The notes under the pieces were generated by a model that saw nothing but the letters and a program-made list of their open reading frames with translations, was not told the origin of the DNA and made no database searches. Source: a virus. From it: DNA of 64,000 nucleotides. The position numbers and the translations under genes are program-made. The stretch is from IMG/VR virus record IMGVR_UViG_3300040801_002290, positions 62,001 to 126,000 of that record; one strand, written 5' to 3'. Below, piece after piece: positions 32,302 to 40,725 of the stretch (its first letter is position 1; each line of letters opens with the position of its first letter).

Positions 32302-35273
32302 TATACGTAATTAAGCCTATTTCTGACTATATAATCTTCCGTTACCCTTCTAGCGGTATCCTGAATATCTTCTGGGGACATCCCATGAATTTTCATGGTC
32401 AAATAAGTTACATTGCCCTGTCCAGAAGACACGGAAGACTCAGAAACGGTTTCTCCAGATTGAATTCTGTTTAACACATCTATATTGTTTGATACATTAT
32501 TGGAACTAATAACATACTCACCCGCGTGTACCATCCCCGCGACTTGATGTCTTCCCCCCATACCCGTAAATCCACCAGAGGAAAAACCCTCACCTTCCGT
32601 GTCTCCAAAGCCAGGCACAGAAAGACCATGAGTCCCAAATAACTCTCTCAAAGACTCGTTCATTGTGTCCCTGTTTGAGATAGCCGCTGTTAGACCCTCT
32701 CTAAAATTCTCATCTTCTATTCCCTTGGACATGATATCCCAGTATGCCGCAGTATCAGTTCCACCTAGAGCATCAACAAATTGGTTATAATTTCTAGTTT
32801 CGTGAAGGCCGCTTCTTAGCTCAGCAAACTCCCCTGGGTTCATTTCTCGGGAAGCTTGGTGTCTCATGTGAGCGTCCTCTACGGCCCTTCTCTCTGCCGC
32901 TTCTGCCCCCCTCTCGGCAAGACCCTCAGAAAGCCCAGAGACTCTATCCGAGCTTTGTGCAAGGAAATCACTCATTATAGTAGCAATATGTGAGTTCCCT
33001 AAAAATCCAGTTAGAGACTCTTGTAAGGTTTTTAACTCATCAATTAAACCACTTGATGTAGTCATAAACTCGTCTACCTGTTCAGACATGGTAGAAGAAA
33101 TTTCGGCAAGCGGACTGCCTCCCAGGGCATTGATTCTTTTGGCCATGTCTTCGTCCATGGCTCCCATGTCAATGGCTCCCTTTTCGTCAAACAGGGTTCC
33201 CTCCATGGCTAATTCGGTTAAAGCAAGCAAATCCTGAGGAGAAATTCCAGTGAATAGTCCCTGTAGAACCCTCATGGTTCCTATTCCCTGCATACTGCCT
33301 AAAAATTCATCCGGAGAGCCAAACTCTTGACCCGCTAATCCAGATTGGTTTAAAACAAACTGCATTCTTCTGTCCGCAACAGAAGCTCTGCCCATGAAAA
33401 TGTCCGCAAAGGAACTGCCGAGGGACATGTCCAAAGCTGCCATAGCAGGGTCTTCCATACCCATTGAGGCGCTAGCCTGCAAGCCTGTCAATAGCCTTCC
33501 GAGTACTTCCGGGTTTGCTTTTGCCAACTCCCCAAGCCTTGTTTCGCTCTGAATTACTGTTCTACCGAAGGTGGTAACCTCACCAGTCAACTCTTCAGTT
33601 GTCCTGGCAAGGTTTCTCATCGCCATGCTCTCGGTTACTTTCAACAATGCTGGTACTAGAACAGACATTGAATAGCTGCTGATATCTCCATCTTCTTCGG
33701 CAAAAACACCAGCATATTCTTTATATGTTCCTACGGCGTCTTGACTTCCAAATCTCTGAGCCGTTTGCATAGCAGAAATCGCGGCCTCGTCACCTATACC
33801 GTATAGGCCCCCAACTTCTCCAGCAAATGCCCCCATTGATGCGAGCCCAGGACCAGTATCACGGAGGGACAATGCGGACTGGGAAAGAAGTGCGCCTAGG
33901 GATTCACGGTTGTATCCCAGTGCCCTGAGAGTGCTTACGCTTCTTGCGTTTCCACCCTCGTCAAGAAGTGCTTCTCCCTGTGGGCCATAAAGATTGGTCC
34001 TGCTAGTTAACATTTGGTCTAGATATGTATTCCCGGTTAGCCCTTCGCCACGAGTACCCTCGGTTTGATACCCCATGTTGTAGGAGGAACCGGCACCCAC
34101 AGCCAAAAGACCAGCCCTTGAGACCTGGAATTCATTTAGAAGTCTACTTGGGTCTGAGAATTGTTTTGCTAGAGCCTGACCTAGAATCTCATCTTCCGGA
34201 GTACTGAACCCTGCTCTTCTCAGCGCATCATCCCCCACCCCGGCGACTCCCATTGCACCTAAAGATAAGCCGCCAGCAAGAAGCGCACCCCCCGCAGCCT
34301 TTTGCCAGACATTCGCCCCGCCAACCAACATAGAAGCACCAGCAAAGGTACTACCTACACCAGCACCAAACATCATTTGGTTTAATTCAACGTTATAGGC
34401 TTCCAACTCACCGAAAGCAGAGCCCATAGCAGCACCCATCTGACCTTGCTGCCCCATAATCTGTAGCTGTGGCTGAGTCTCAAACCTGTACGGCTCACTA
34501 ATCGCAAATCTGCTAATAGCCTGAGAAACACCAAGAGAAGTAAAAATCGTACTGATTGTTCCTAAGGCTGTGTTCCAAGCACTACGCTGTTGCTGTGCGT
34601 TTAACTCAAATAGATTAACTATTTCGGCTTTTAATCTGTCTGTGGTTACAATTCTGCGAGAGAAATCTTCAAGCTTTCGGATATCTGCTGCATCGCCCTT
34701 GGAACGCTCTTCCTCATACCCTTTTCTCAGGGTTTCAGAATGCTCGGCAAGCTGCTCTCTAACATCAGTTTTTAATCCACCGTAATCTTCTGGTAGTTGA
34801 CCAGAGCCTTGTAGGCTTCTACCTACACGAACGTCTGCCCGCACTCTTTGAATATCATAATCAGGTCTAGGGACTCCATATCTCTCATAGAAATCCCTGG
34901 GACCAGTTTCTCTTTTTGGCTGACCAGATGCCGCTGCCGCATTTCCAAGTCGTGCAATAGCTCCAGCGTCTTTAGTTGGCATATCAGAAGCGTCTGCAAG
35001 AATCTGTTTTACCACCTGAACTACTTCATTACTTAACTCAGTTTCTAATGTGGTTAAAACTGCCTGCTTAGCTTCATCTAAGCCACCCATAAACTTAGAC
35101 ATTTCTCTCAGAGACTCGACCTGAACCTTATGCTCTTGCACGAATTTAGTTAGTTCTGCAACTGTGCTACTAGCATCCTTTGTTACAGTGCTATAAATCT
35201 GTGCAGCCCTATCGGACTCCAGATATCTTCTGCTGGTATCTGCTGCATTTACTACAGGTCTATCTTCTGGCAT
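32301..35273 (-). CDS. Tape measure protein
   Basis: The product has 990 residues, follows the frameshifted chaperone pair, and is preceded by GAGGTGA. It is largely helical with an Ala/Gly-rich hydrophobic part at ~290-350. The C-terminal motif Gly-Gly-Phe-Thr-Gly-Met-Gly-Gly, then Gly-Met-Val-His-Ala-Gly-Glu-Tyr-Val-Ile-Ser near residue ~910-935 is a frequent tape-measure feature. It sets tail length and lies in the tube until DNA ejection. By the usual ~1.5 angstrom per residue it alone would give a tail near 150 nm (inference). Confidence 0.85.
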   Translation of the reverse strand: MPEDRPVVNAADTSRRYLESDRAAQIYSTVTKDASSTVAELTKFVQEHKVQVESLREMSKFMGGLDEAKQAVLTTLETELSNEVVQVVKQILADASDMPTKDAGAIARLGNAAAASGQPKRETGPRDFYERYGVPRPDYDIQRVRADVRVGRSLQGSGQLPEDYGGLKTDVREQLAEHSETLRKGYEEERSKGDAADIRKLEDFSRRIVTTDRLKAEIVNLFELNAQQQRSAWNTALGTISTIFTSLGVSQAISRFAISEPYRFETQPQLQIMGQQGQMGAAMGSAFGELEAYNVELNQMMFGAGVGSTFAGASMLVGGANVWQKAAGGALLAGGLSLGAMGVAGVGDDALRRAGFSTPEDEILGQALAKQFSDPSRLLNEFQVSRAGLLAVGAGSSYNMGYQTEGTRGEGLTGNTYLDQMLTSRTNLYGPQGEALLDEGGNARSVSTLRALGYNRESLGALLSQSALSLRDTGPGLASMGAFAGEVGGLYGIGDEAAISAMQTAQRFGSQDAVGTYKEYAGVFAEEDGDISSYSMSVLVPALLKVTESMAMRNLARTTEELTGEVTTFGRTVIQSETRLGELAKANPEVLGRLLTGLQASASMGMEDPAMAALDMSLGSSFADIFMGRASVADRRMQFVLNQSGLAGQEFGSPDEFLGSMQGIGTMRVLQGLFTGISPQDLLALTELAMEGTLFDEKGAIDMGAMDEDMAKRINALGGSPLAEISSTMSEQVDEFMTTSSGLIDELKTLQESLTGFLGNSHIATIMSDFLAQSSDRVSGLSEGLAERGAEAAERRAVEDAHMRHQASREMNPGEFAELRSGLHETRNYNQFVDALGGTDTAAYWDIMSKGIEDENFREGLTAAISNRDTMNESLRELFGTHGLSVPGFGDTEGEGFSSGGFTGMGGRHQVAGMVHAGEYVISSNNVSNNIDVLNRIQSGETVSESSVSSGQGNVTYLTMKIHGMSPEDIQDTARRVTEDYIVRNRLNYV

Positions 35274-35275
35274 CT

Positions 35276-36153
35276 TTATTCACCTCGGAGGAATTGTTCC
35301 TCGTTTATTTCTTCAAACAAATCCTCTTTAATATTTAAGTCTCCAAAACCTTCCCCTTCCATAAGCTCCTGAATCTTACTCAACCAGTTCGGGTCGCCGC
35401 TGTCAACAAGTTCCTCGGCCTGACGAGCAATATCCATTTCCTTAACCTCTTCTTTGCTAAGCTCTTTTCTGTTTCCAAGTGCAAGCTCTACAAGACCGTA
35501 GAGTGAGTAATGGTCATCCGTCCACCTATCAATGGGAGGGGCAAACGGAAGAACACCTTTCTTACGCTTTCCTAACAAAGAATCCCCCTCTTCGTTACCA
35601 GAATATTTAACCCAAGCGTCTAATATATTCTGCCACCGATAGGTTTTTAGGAGTTTTTTATATCATCCTCCGAAACCTTTGTGCTTTCATTTATCCAGTT
35701 AGCGTGAAGAAGGATAACTTCTGAAACGAAAGTTTCTTCTGAAATTCCCTTATCGTAGATTTCTTGCATAACATACTTTTCGAACAGGCTCTTGTAATCA
35801 AGCTCCTTCTCACGGTCAAAGGTATATTCGGAATACTTCTTACCGGCGAGTTTTATAGCCCCGGAAGAATCTTCGATGTAAATCTTATTTACAAAAGCGT
35901 TTAGTGTACCCCAGTATCTAAAGAAAAATAAAAGCTGCGGGTCGTCATCCTCTGTTAGCTCAAGTTCCTTTAGTTTTCTAGAGGCCCATCCCCTTTGTCT
36001 GAACTTATCGACCATCGACGGGCGCTTAAACACTAATTTTACCTTGTATTTATCCACCTCAAAAGGCTCGCTAGGCTCATTGGTCAATGCAGCCATCACA
36101 AAATCTTCTGTGGCTTCTACTTGTTCTGGAGTTAGTTTCTCGTTATCTGGCAT
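35276..36153 (-). CDS. Tail assembly chaperone, -1 frameshift fusion (gpGT-like)
   Basis: Ribosomes reading the 168-residue chaperone can slip -1 on A-AAA-AAC (plus 35653-35659) and continue in a frame that stays open to 35276. The fusion would have 167 + 125 = 292 residues. The second half (TTG 35578 onward) has no own ribosome site, and the 70 bases before it are open only in this frame. Programmed frameshifting between two chaperones just before the tape measure is a conserved feature of long-tailed phages (lambda G-GT). The pair guards the tape measure during tube assembly. Confidence 0.88.
35647..36153 (-). CDS. Tail assembly chaperone (gpG-like, unshifted product)
   Basis: The product has 168 residues and GAAAGGGG precedes the ATG. 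It is an acidic alpha-helical protein with a Tyr-Lys-Val-Lys-Leu-Val-Phe-Lys-Arg-Pro strand at ~31-40. The gene ends with ATA AAA AAC TCC TAA, so most ribosomes stop here and a minority shift to make the longer fusion. Position between tail tube and tape measure is standard for gpG. A promoter (36177-36205) and terminator (36207-36232) just upstream let it be expressed separately from the tube. Confidence 0.82.
   Translation of the reverse strand: MPDNEKLTPEQVEATEDFVMAALTNEPSEPFEVDKYKVKLVFKRPSMVDKFRQRGWASRKLKELELTEDDDPQLLFFFRYWGTLNAFVNKIYIEDSSGAIKLAGKKYSEYTFDREKELDYKSLFEKYVMQEIYDKGISEETFVSEVILLHANWINESTKVSEDDIKNS
35653..35659 (-). other. Programmed -1 frameshift site A-AAA-AAC with upstream SD
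   Basis: The heptamer AAAAAAC sits in the zero frame as x-xxA AAA AAC, the canonical X-XXY-YYZ form. GGAGG lies 7 bases before it on the minus strand (within TCGGAGGATGATAT), like the stimulatory Shine-Dalgarno element of the dnaX shift site. A zero-frame stop follows two codons later. Confidence 0.88.
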
Positions 36154-36176
36154 ATAATACCCCTTTCATGTTCTTC

Positions 36177-36205
36177 ATTATACACTACTCTGAAAATATC
36201 CACAA
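36177..36205 (-). promoter_or_regulatory. Promoter for tail chaperone / tape measure unit
   Basis: On the minus strand TTGTGG (plus 36200-36205) and TATAAT (plus 36177-36182) are 17 bp apart. The -35 is identical to the one at 57955-57960. The start would be near 36170, about 17 bases before ATG 36153. It lies directly after the terminator of the tube genes. Confidence 0.6.
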
Positions 36206-36206
36206 T

Positions 36207-36232
36207 AAAATGGCCCCGGTTTCCCGAGGCCA
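36207..36232 (-). terminator. Rho-independent terminator after tail tube genes
   Basis: On the minus strand TGGCCTCGG and CCGGGGCCA (plus 36224-36232 and 36211-36219) form a 9-bp stem with one G-U pair and a GAAA tetraloop, followed by ATTTTATT. It separates the abundant sheath/tube messages from the tail chaperones. Confidence 0.9.
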
Positions 36233-36252
36233 GATGTTTTTGATTAAAAACT

Positions 36253-36960
36253 TTAGTATCTGTATCCGAAGAGTACGCTGTTAACGATATCCCTCATGCC
36301 GTTCGTGGAATCTCCGTTGCGGGCGTATGCCTGACGAACTGCCTTGGTAAACCAAGTTCCAGTTAGTGGTCTGGCGATTGCCTGTACAGAGTCCATGATA
36401 ATGGCCTGCTGAGAGGACATGCTAATGCTGGCGCTTTGTAGAACACAAGCGTAGATTCCGAAGCTGTTACTTCTTGCCTCTCCACCAGAAACCGCTACTG
36501 GCTGGTTTTCGGTGTTGATATTAGACTGGCTGTAGCTGTTTGACACTCTGTTCTTAACCGCGAGAACAAACATGAATGGGTACATACCCTCGTTACCGCC
36601 GCTCTCAGCTAGTGCGGGCTCATTCATAGCCCCGGTTGCTGTTCCTAGAGTTACCAGGTTAGAGTCCAAGTAGGTACGCCCTACGTGAGCCCATAGAGGG
36701 TTAAACGCCCCGAGGTTTCGGAAATCGGCACCATCAATGGTCGCCTTGTCAATACTGATATTGGTTACTTGATATCCTGGGGCAAGAACTGGAAGCGGAG
36801 TTCCAATTACATTCTCTGCCCTGGTTCCGAAGTTATCATCTACCCTAAGGTTCTGAGCCATACCTACGGTTTTTAGGCGAGCGGTCTTATTGCCCGCCAA
36901 AACCTCGTAATCACTTGGAGGAACAATTACTTGTAGTGTAGCAAAATGTGAAACTCTCAT
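36253..36960 (-). CDS. Tail tube protein paralogue 2
   Basis: The product has 235 residues. It shares a diagnostic block with the upstream gene: Thr-Val-Gly-x-Ala-x-Asn-x-Arg-x-Asp-x2-Phe-Gly-Thr near residue 30-45, followed by Gly-x-Pro and a Val-x-Asn-x-Ser/Thr strand. The strand-rich fold and place two genes after the sheath fit the tail tube. It carries GC-ending codons and is followed by a strong terminator. Which of the two paralogues forms the main tube cannot be decided here. Confidence 0.65.
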   Translation of the reverse strand: MRVSHFATLQVIVPPSDYEVLAGNKTARLKTVGMAQNLRVDDNFGTRAENVIGTPLPVLAPGYQVTNISIDKATIDGADFRNLGAFNPLWAHVGRTYLDSNLVTLGTATGAMNEPALAESGGNEGMYPFMFVLAVKNRVSNSYSQSNINTENQPVAVSGGEARSNSFGIYACVLQSASISMSSQQAIIMDSVQAIARPLTGTWFTKAVRQAYARNGDSTNGMRDIVNSVLFGYRY

Positions 36961-36962
36961 GA

Positions 36963-37616
36963 TTACACCACCCTATCCGTTATTGTTTCGTTGATTAGGT
37001 TGGTGGTATCGAAATAAGCTTCTTCATAGCTGTACTTGAACCCGGTTAGGCTAACGTTGTGAGCAATCATAACGTCATTGTTGGAAATTGCACGCTGAGA
37101 AGTTCTTGGCATCAAGGCGTAAATATCAGTCCTTAGACTATCCGTCCTGACTTCTTTACTCTTTACAAATAGGAAGGTGTAAAGAAGAACATCATCAATT
37201 CCAATTTCCCTCTGAACACCGTCAGAGTACCAGTACTCCGGACGAGTAATGTAGTGGTTCAAATCCCTTGTATCTAGCTGAATTCTTTCCACAGTTACGT
37301 TAGCAGAGAAGTTGTTAGGGACGATTCTGGGACGTGTTGGGGCTCCGATTCCGTAGATGTTCTGAGTACCAAAGTCCTCGTCAATTCTAACGTTTCTAGC
37401 GATTCCTACTGTCCTGAAAAGGGGCTCGCCATTAAAACTGTCTGTATTTTTTAAAGACTGCAACTCCGCAGGAGAGTTAATCTTTTCTCTCATAGACTCA
37501 AGTGCCTGTGATACAGTGCTAGAGGTTATTTGGGAGGTTGTTCCAGCCGTTTCATAAAGAACAGTAGCCAGAGAAAGCACCTTAATTTCAGCTAGTGTGC
37601 TTAGACGAATTGCCAT
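36963..37616 (-). CDS. Tail tube protein paralogue 1
   Basis: The product has 217 residues and the ribosome site is AGGGGAGGTGAGTAAGTA. An N-terminal helical ~60 residues is absent from the paralogue; then comes the shared block Thr-Val-Gly-Ile-Ala-Arg-Asn-Val-Arg-Ile-Asp-Glu-Asp-Phe-Gly-Thr at about 67-85. The rest is alternating strands. It follows the sheath. It could be the tube subunit, or a tube initiator or terminator built on the same fold as its neighbour. Confidence 0.6.
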   Translation of the reverse strand: MAIRLSTLAEIKVLSLATVLYETAGTTSQITSSTVSQALESMREKINSPAELQSLKNTDSFNGEPLFRTVGIARNVRIDEDFGTQNIYGIGAPTRPRIVPNNFSANVTVERIQLDTRDLNHYITRPEYWYSDGVQREIGIDDVLLYTFLFVKSKEVRTDSLRTDIYALMPRTSQRAISNNDVMIAHNVSLTGFKYSYEEAYFDTTNLINETITDRVV

Positions 37617-37663
37617 TACTTACTCACCTCCCCTTTAGTATTATGTTGATTATTTTTGGTCAT
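37616..37663 (-). CDS. Possible 15-residue leader peptide
   Basis: ATG 37663 follows AAGGAAATAGAAG and opens 15 codons (Met-Thr-Lys-Asn-Asn-Gln-His-Asn and on) ending in a TAA that shares its last base with the ATG of the next gene (TAATG). It covers that gene's ribosome site, so it could couple translation between sheath and tube. It is short enough to be chance. Confidence 0.25.
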   Translation of the reverse strand: MTKNNQHNTKGEVSK

Positions 37664-37674
37664 CTTCTATTTCC

Positions 37675-39597
37675 TTATGCTAGGTTGTAAAGAAGCTTGT
37701 TGGTTACAGGGATGAAGTCGATTTCTGTGATTGGCTGGAAGTCGTACTCGACGTAGTAAATGGTCTTGTCGTTATCGTCAGCGTACGCTCTTACATTTGC
37801 GTAAGTAACCAGAACCTCTTCTCTTACAAGTCTGTCTAGAAGCGCACTTACAAATTCAGAAATTCCTGCTGCTGTTTCTGCACCGCGTGACTTGCGACCA
37901 ATGAAGTTCTCTTCAAGGTTCTTGTACACGAAGGTGTTCATGTAATCAACTATACGACGAGTGATAAACAATTGCAAGCCACGGCTTGAGGCACCAGTGA
38001 AGCTGGTGTAGTTGTGAGCAGCTACGTACTCGATTGCTCCAACAGAGTTACGACGCTTCATTACGAAGGCTAGGCTACGAGTGTACAACTCGTCTTTCTG
38101 AGCCTGGTTAAAGGCAAACTCTAGACCGTCGGTGAAGATACCGGCAATCTGGGCAAAGGTTAGGGAAGTAGCAACCTGTCTGGAGGCATGTGCGCCCACT
38201 GCGAAGCTGGCGAGCATGTCCGCTCCGTAATTTTCTAGTCGGCTGCTAAATGCTCGGCTCTGGAACCCACCGGCCCATAGCTGAATCCTGTCGTTGTTAA
38301 TCAATCCGCTAATCTCTTCGACTGCATCCAAGAAATCCTGAGCAGTTCCATTAACCGTGCTTCCAGTCTTGTAGTAAGGAAGTCCAGCAATCATGGTGCG
38401 GAACTTTCTGTTCGCAATATTAGACATGGTGTTAATGTGTGCAAGGAACTTGGGCATCAAAGCCTTGAAGAATCCGTACCTATTTGCCCACTCAAATGTG
38501 GTTGATAGGCTTCCGTCAGAGTTCTTCTTGTAGTTGAATAGATAAGCAGGCTGAATGAAGTTTACATCCTCGTCTTCCATCACGGCTAGAGAGGTGTCCC
38601 AGACATCAGTAACGCCTGCGGTTCCGTAGGTGATGTTGTAGTCCATGTCGCCACTAACATCGTCTAGAATCCCGTAGAAGTTGGTTCCATCGTCACCATT
38701 GTTTCCACCGGACATCTGAACAAACGGGTGAGTTAGAAGCTCGTCTGCGGTGGCCGGGTCGTAGGTGTATCCTTCAACTAGAAGGTCTTCTACAGCCGGG
38801 TCCAAATCAGTTAGCTGCACTAGGGAGGAAGGAGCCTGTCCCAAACCACCGTTATTAAGAACAGATGCGATTAGAGCAATAGGATAAGGGTTGGTTCCTG
38901 CTCCGTAAGGGAAGGGTCCAAGCAAATCCTCTGTGGTGGACTTCAAATCCTCTACCTTCTCAAGGAAAGCATCCTCATCGGCATTTCCGAAAGTCCAAGT
39001 GTTAGGAATTTCTCTAATTACCCCGTTTTCCCTATCACGTAGGACGTAGTAGTCCCCCGTGTTTGCGGCCCAATAAAGACCAGTTCTATCAGGGACGTAT
39101 CTAGGAACAACAAAGGTTTCTCTAATATCATTTCCACGGGAATCTACGTACTTGATTCTGATAGCGTAGTTGTCGTCCCCAGTAGCTGGGGTACCCTGGT
39201 CCTGCTCTTCTACAGCAATGAAAATGTTGTTACCCAACGTTCCCTTTTCTCTTGCGACGAAGGTGTAATCCTTTGTTGGGTCTGCACCAGCAGCTTCGAT
39301 AGCAGTTAGGCTTGCTCCTGAGGGGTCACCGGTACGAACACATACTAGTTGGCTAGCTCCACCTACGTAAGCGGCTAGACCATGACGAACAAGAGGTCCG
39401 TCTCCGAAAGTTTCTACAAGTTGAGTGTAACCGTTGATTGTTACAGCTTTGTTAACCGGACCTTTTTCAGCTAGACCGATAACTCCGATGACGCCGCTGG
39501 CTACACCATTGATATCTACTAAGCCGGTAAGGTCAGTTCTGATGTAAGCCCCAAACTGCTTAAGCAGGGCACCACCAAAATTGATTTGCTTTGCCAT
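37675..39597 (-). CDS. Tail sheath protein
   Basis: The product has 640 residues. The N-terminal Gly-Val-Ile-Gly-Val-Ile-Gly-Leu-Ala-Glu-Lys-Gly-Pro with Phe-Gly-Asp-Gly-Pro-Leu, and the C-terminal block (Phe-Ile-Gly-Arg-x3-Arg-Gly, Val-Arg-Glu-Glu-Val-Leu, Tyr-Tyr-Val-Glu-Tyr-Asp-Phe-Gln-Pro-Ile-Thr-Glu-Ile) are standard for contractile sheaths. It polymerises around the tube and contracts to drive it into the cell. AGGAGGAATAATA precedes the ATG. Codons are GC-rich relative to neighbours, fitting an abundant product. Confidence 0.93.
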   Translation of the reverse strand: MAKQINFGGALLKQFGAYIRTDLTGLVDINGVASGVIGVIGLAEKGPVNKAVTINGYTQLVETFGDGPLVRHGLAAYVGGASQLVCVRTGDPSGASLTAIEAAGADPTKDYTFVAREKGTLGNNIFIAVEEQDQGTPATGDDNYAIRIKYVDSRGNDIRETFVVPRYVPDRTGLYWAANTGDYYVLRDRENGVIREIPNTWTFGNADEDAFLEKVEDLKSTTEDLLGPFPYGAGTNPYPIALIASVLNNGGLGQAPSSLVQLTDLDPAVEDLLVEGYTYDPATADELLTHPFVQMSGGNNGDDGTNFYGILDDVSGDMDYNITYGTAGVTDVWDTSLAVMEDEDVNFIQPAYLFNYKKNSDGSLSTTFEWANRYGFFKALMPKFLAHINTMSNIANRKFRTMIAGLPYYKTGSTVNGTAQDFLDAVEEISGLINNDRIQLWAGGFQSRAFSSRLENYGADMLASFAVGAHASRQVATSLTFAQIAGIFTDGLEFAFNQAQKDELYTRSLAFVMKRRNSVGAIEYVAAHNYTSFTGASSRGLQLFITRRIVDYMNTFVYKNLEENFIGRKSRGAETAAGISEFVSALLDRLVREEVLVTYANVRAYADDNDKTIYYVEYDFQPITEIDFIPVTNKLLYNLA

Positions 39598-39600
39598 TTA

Positions 39601-40266
39601 TTATTCCTCCTGATTAGCCTGTACGTCAACCCTTTCTATGCAATCAACGATTTGTCCTATTAGGTGTATTTTATAGCGTTCGTAATCGTTATCGCTCGTA
39701 GAGTGATAGAATGGGGCTATTAGGTTGTAAACTAGACTGCCAATATAGATAGGCCCGTTTCGATATATTTGGGAATTCACACCTTCGTAAGCTCGGATGA
39801 ACCTAATGGCAAAAATATCTTTGTCAAAAAAGAAAGGAAGTCCCAGTTCTATGCTCCCAGATTTGATATCCTGCTCCAATTCTAGCATCCAAAGCTTGAT
39901 TAATTCCACTATATTGTCTCTGTCTTTAGAATCTGGTGACCAGATAGAGATTTCCATGTTGTACAAATCAGCCCAACCAAAAACCTCGTGAAGTTCTAAG
40001 TCGTCGTCGTCAAACTCTCCACTCACCAATTGACCAAGGGCATACCTCTCTACGGTGTTACTCATTTGTCGAACGACGATGCGTCTTTTTATTCTTCTTG
40101 ACTCAGCGTCGTGGTCGTATGTTTCTCTGGACGGGTAATCTGTTGTAATGTCAAACCCTTGCCTAAGATTACCCTGTTCGGCAATCTTCTGCTCTAGCCC
40201 CCGAATCAAAATCTCCTTCGGGTTTCGTATTCCTAGTACATCTAATTCTTTACCTATGTTGGCCAT
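39601..40266 (-). CDS. Tail terminator / neck protein candidate
   Basis: The product has 221 residues from ATG 40266; TTG 40272 is an in-frame alternative. No ribosome site is seen, and a -10-like TAAAAT lies 9 bases upstream. A long helical segment (Asp-Ser-Lys-Asp-Arg-Asp-Asn-Ile-Val-Glu-Leu-Ile-Lys-Leu-Trp) followed by strands resembles tail-completion and sheath-terminator proteins (T4 gp15 place). It sits directly before the sheath gene. The function is inferred mainly from order. Confidence 0.5.
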   Translation of the reverse strand: MANIGKELDVLGIRNPKEILIRGLEQKIAEQGNLRQGFDITTDYPSRETYDHDAESRRIKRRIVVRQMSNTVERYALGQLVSGEFDDDDLELHEVFGWADLYNMEISIWSPDSKDRDNIVELIKLWMLELEQDIKSGSIELGLPFFFDKDIFAIRFIRAYEGVNSQIYRNGPIYIGSLVYNLIAPFYHSTSDNDYERYKIHLIGQIVDCIERVDVQANQEE

Positions 40267-40275
40267 AAACAAATT

Positions 40276-40304
40276 ATTTTATCAGCAAAAGCTGGACTAA
40301 GCAA
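40276..40304 (-). promoter_or_regulatory. Candidate promoter before neck-sheath genes
   Basis: On the minus strand TTGCTT (plus 40299-40304) and TAAAAT (plus 40276-40281), 17 bp apart, with a TGA extended -10. The start would be near 40269, only a few bases before ATG 40266, which has no ribosome site. The -35 is weak (3/6). Confidence 0.4.
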
Positions 40305-40725
40305 ATCTTCTAAAGGTTTCTCGGAACTTAGTCAAGTAAAGTTTCATTAGATTAATGATTCTATTTGACGAATACCTATCCAAAAGGCTCTGGTCTACGG
40401 CTTCTTCTTCATGCACCTGTACTAGGTTCGCCTCAGCTATCGCGCTGTCTATCATCATGTGCATGTCTAAGTAGTCAGGGGGTCTATGCTTCCAAATAGT
40501 TTCGTTGGATATAGGAACGAGACTGCATCTGCAATTCTCGTGAAAAACCTTAGTGTGGTATTCACCGTATGTTTCAAGCCCAGCATTTAAGGTGTTAGAA
40601 TCGTAGTAATTTCCCTCAAAGGAAAAGGGGAACTCAAGTCCCCCCTCTTCCATAGCATAAGCTTCTATTGCTTTGCAAAGCTCGCTAGACCTCTCGTCGT
40701 CTATTCTCAACACCATATACTTCAT
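40297..40725 (-). CDS. Small head-tail region protein with MuF-like Cys motif
   Basis: The product has 142 residues. Near residue 60-70 it has Val-Phe-His-Glu-Asn-Cys-Arg-Cys-Ser-Leu-Val-Pro, close to the His-x-Asn-Cys-Arg-Cys motif typical of Mu gpF-like minor head proteins, but the rest of that domain is too short. The N-terminus has a strand then a helix, and the C-terminus is a basic helix. It shares a base with the upstream neck gene. It may be a neck component that borrowed the motif. Confidence 0.5.
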   Translation of the reverse strand: MKYMVLRIDDERSSELCKAIEAYAMEEGGLEFPFSFEGNYYDSNTLNAGLETYGEYHTKVFHENCRCSLVPISNETIWKHRPPDYLDMHMMIDSAIAEANLVQVHEEEAVDQSLLDRYSSNRIINLMKLYLTKFRETFRRFA

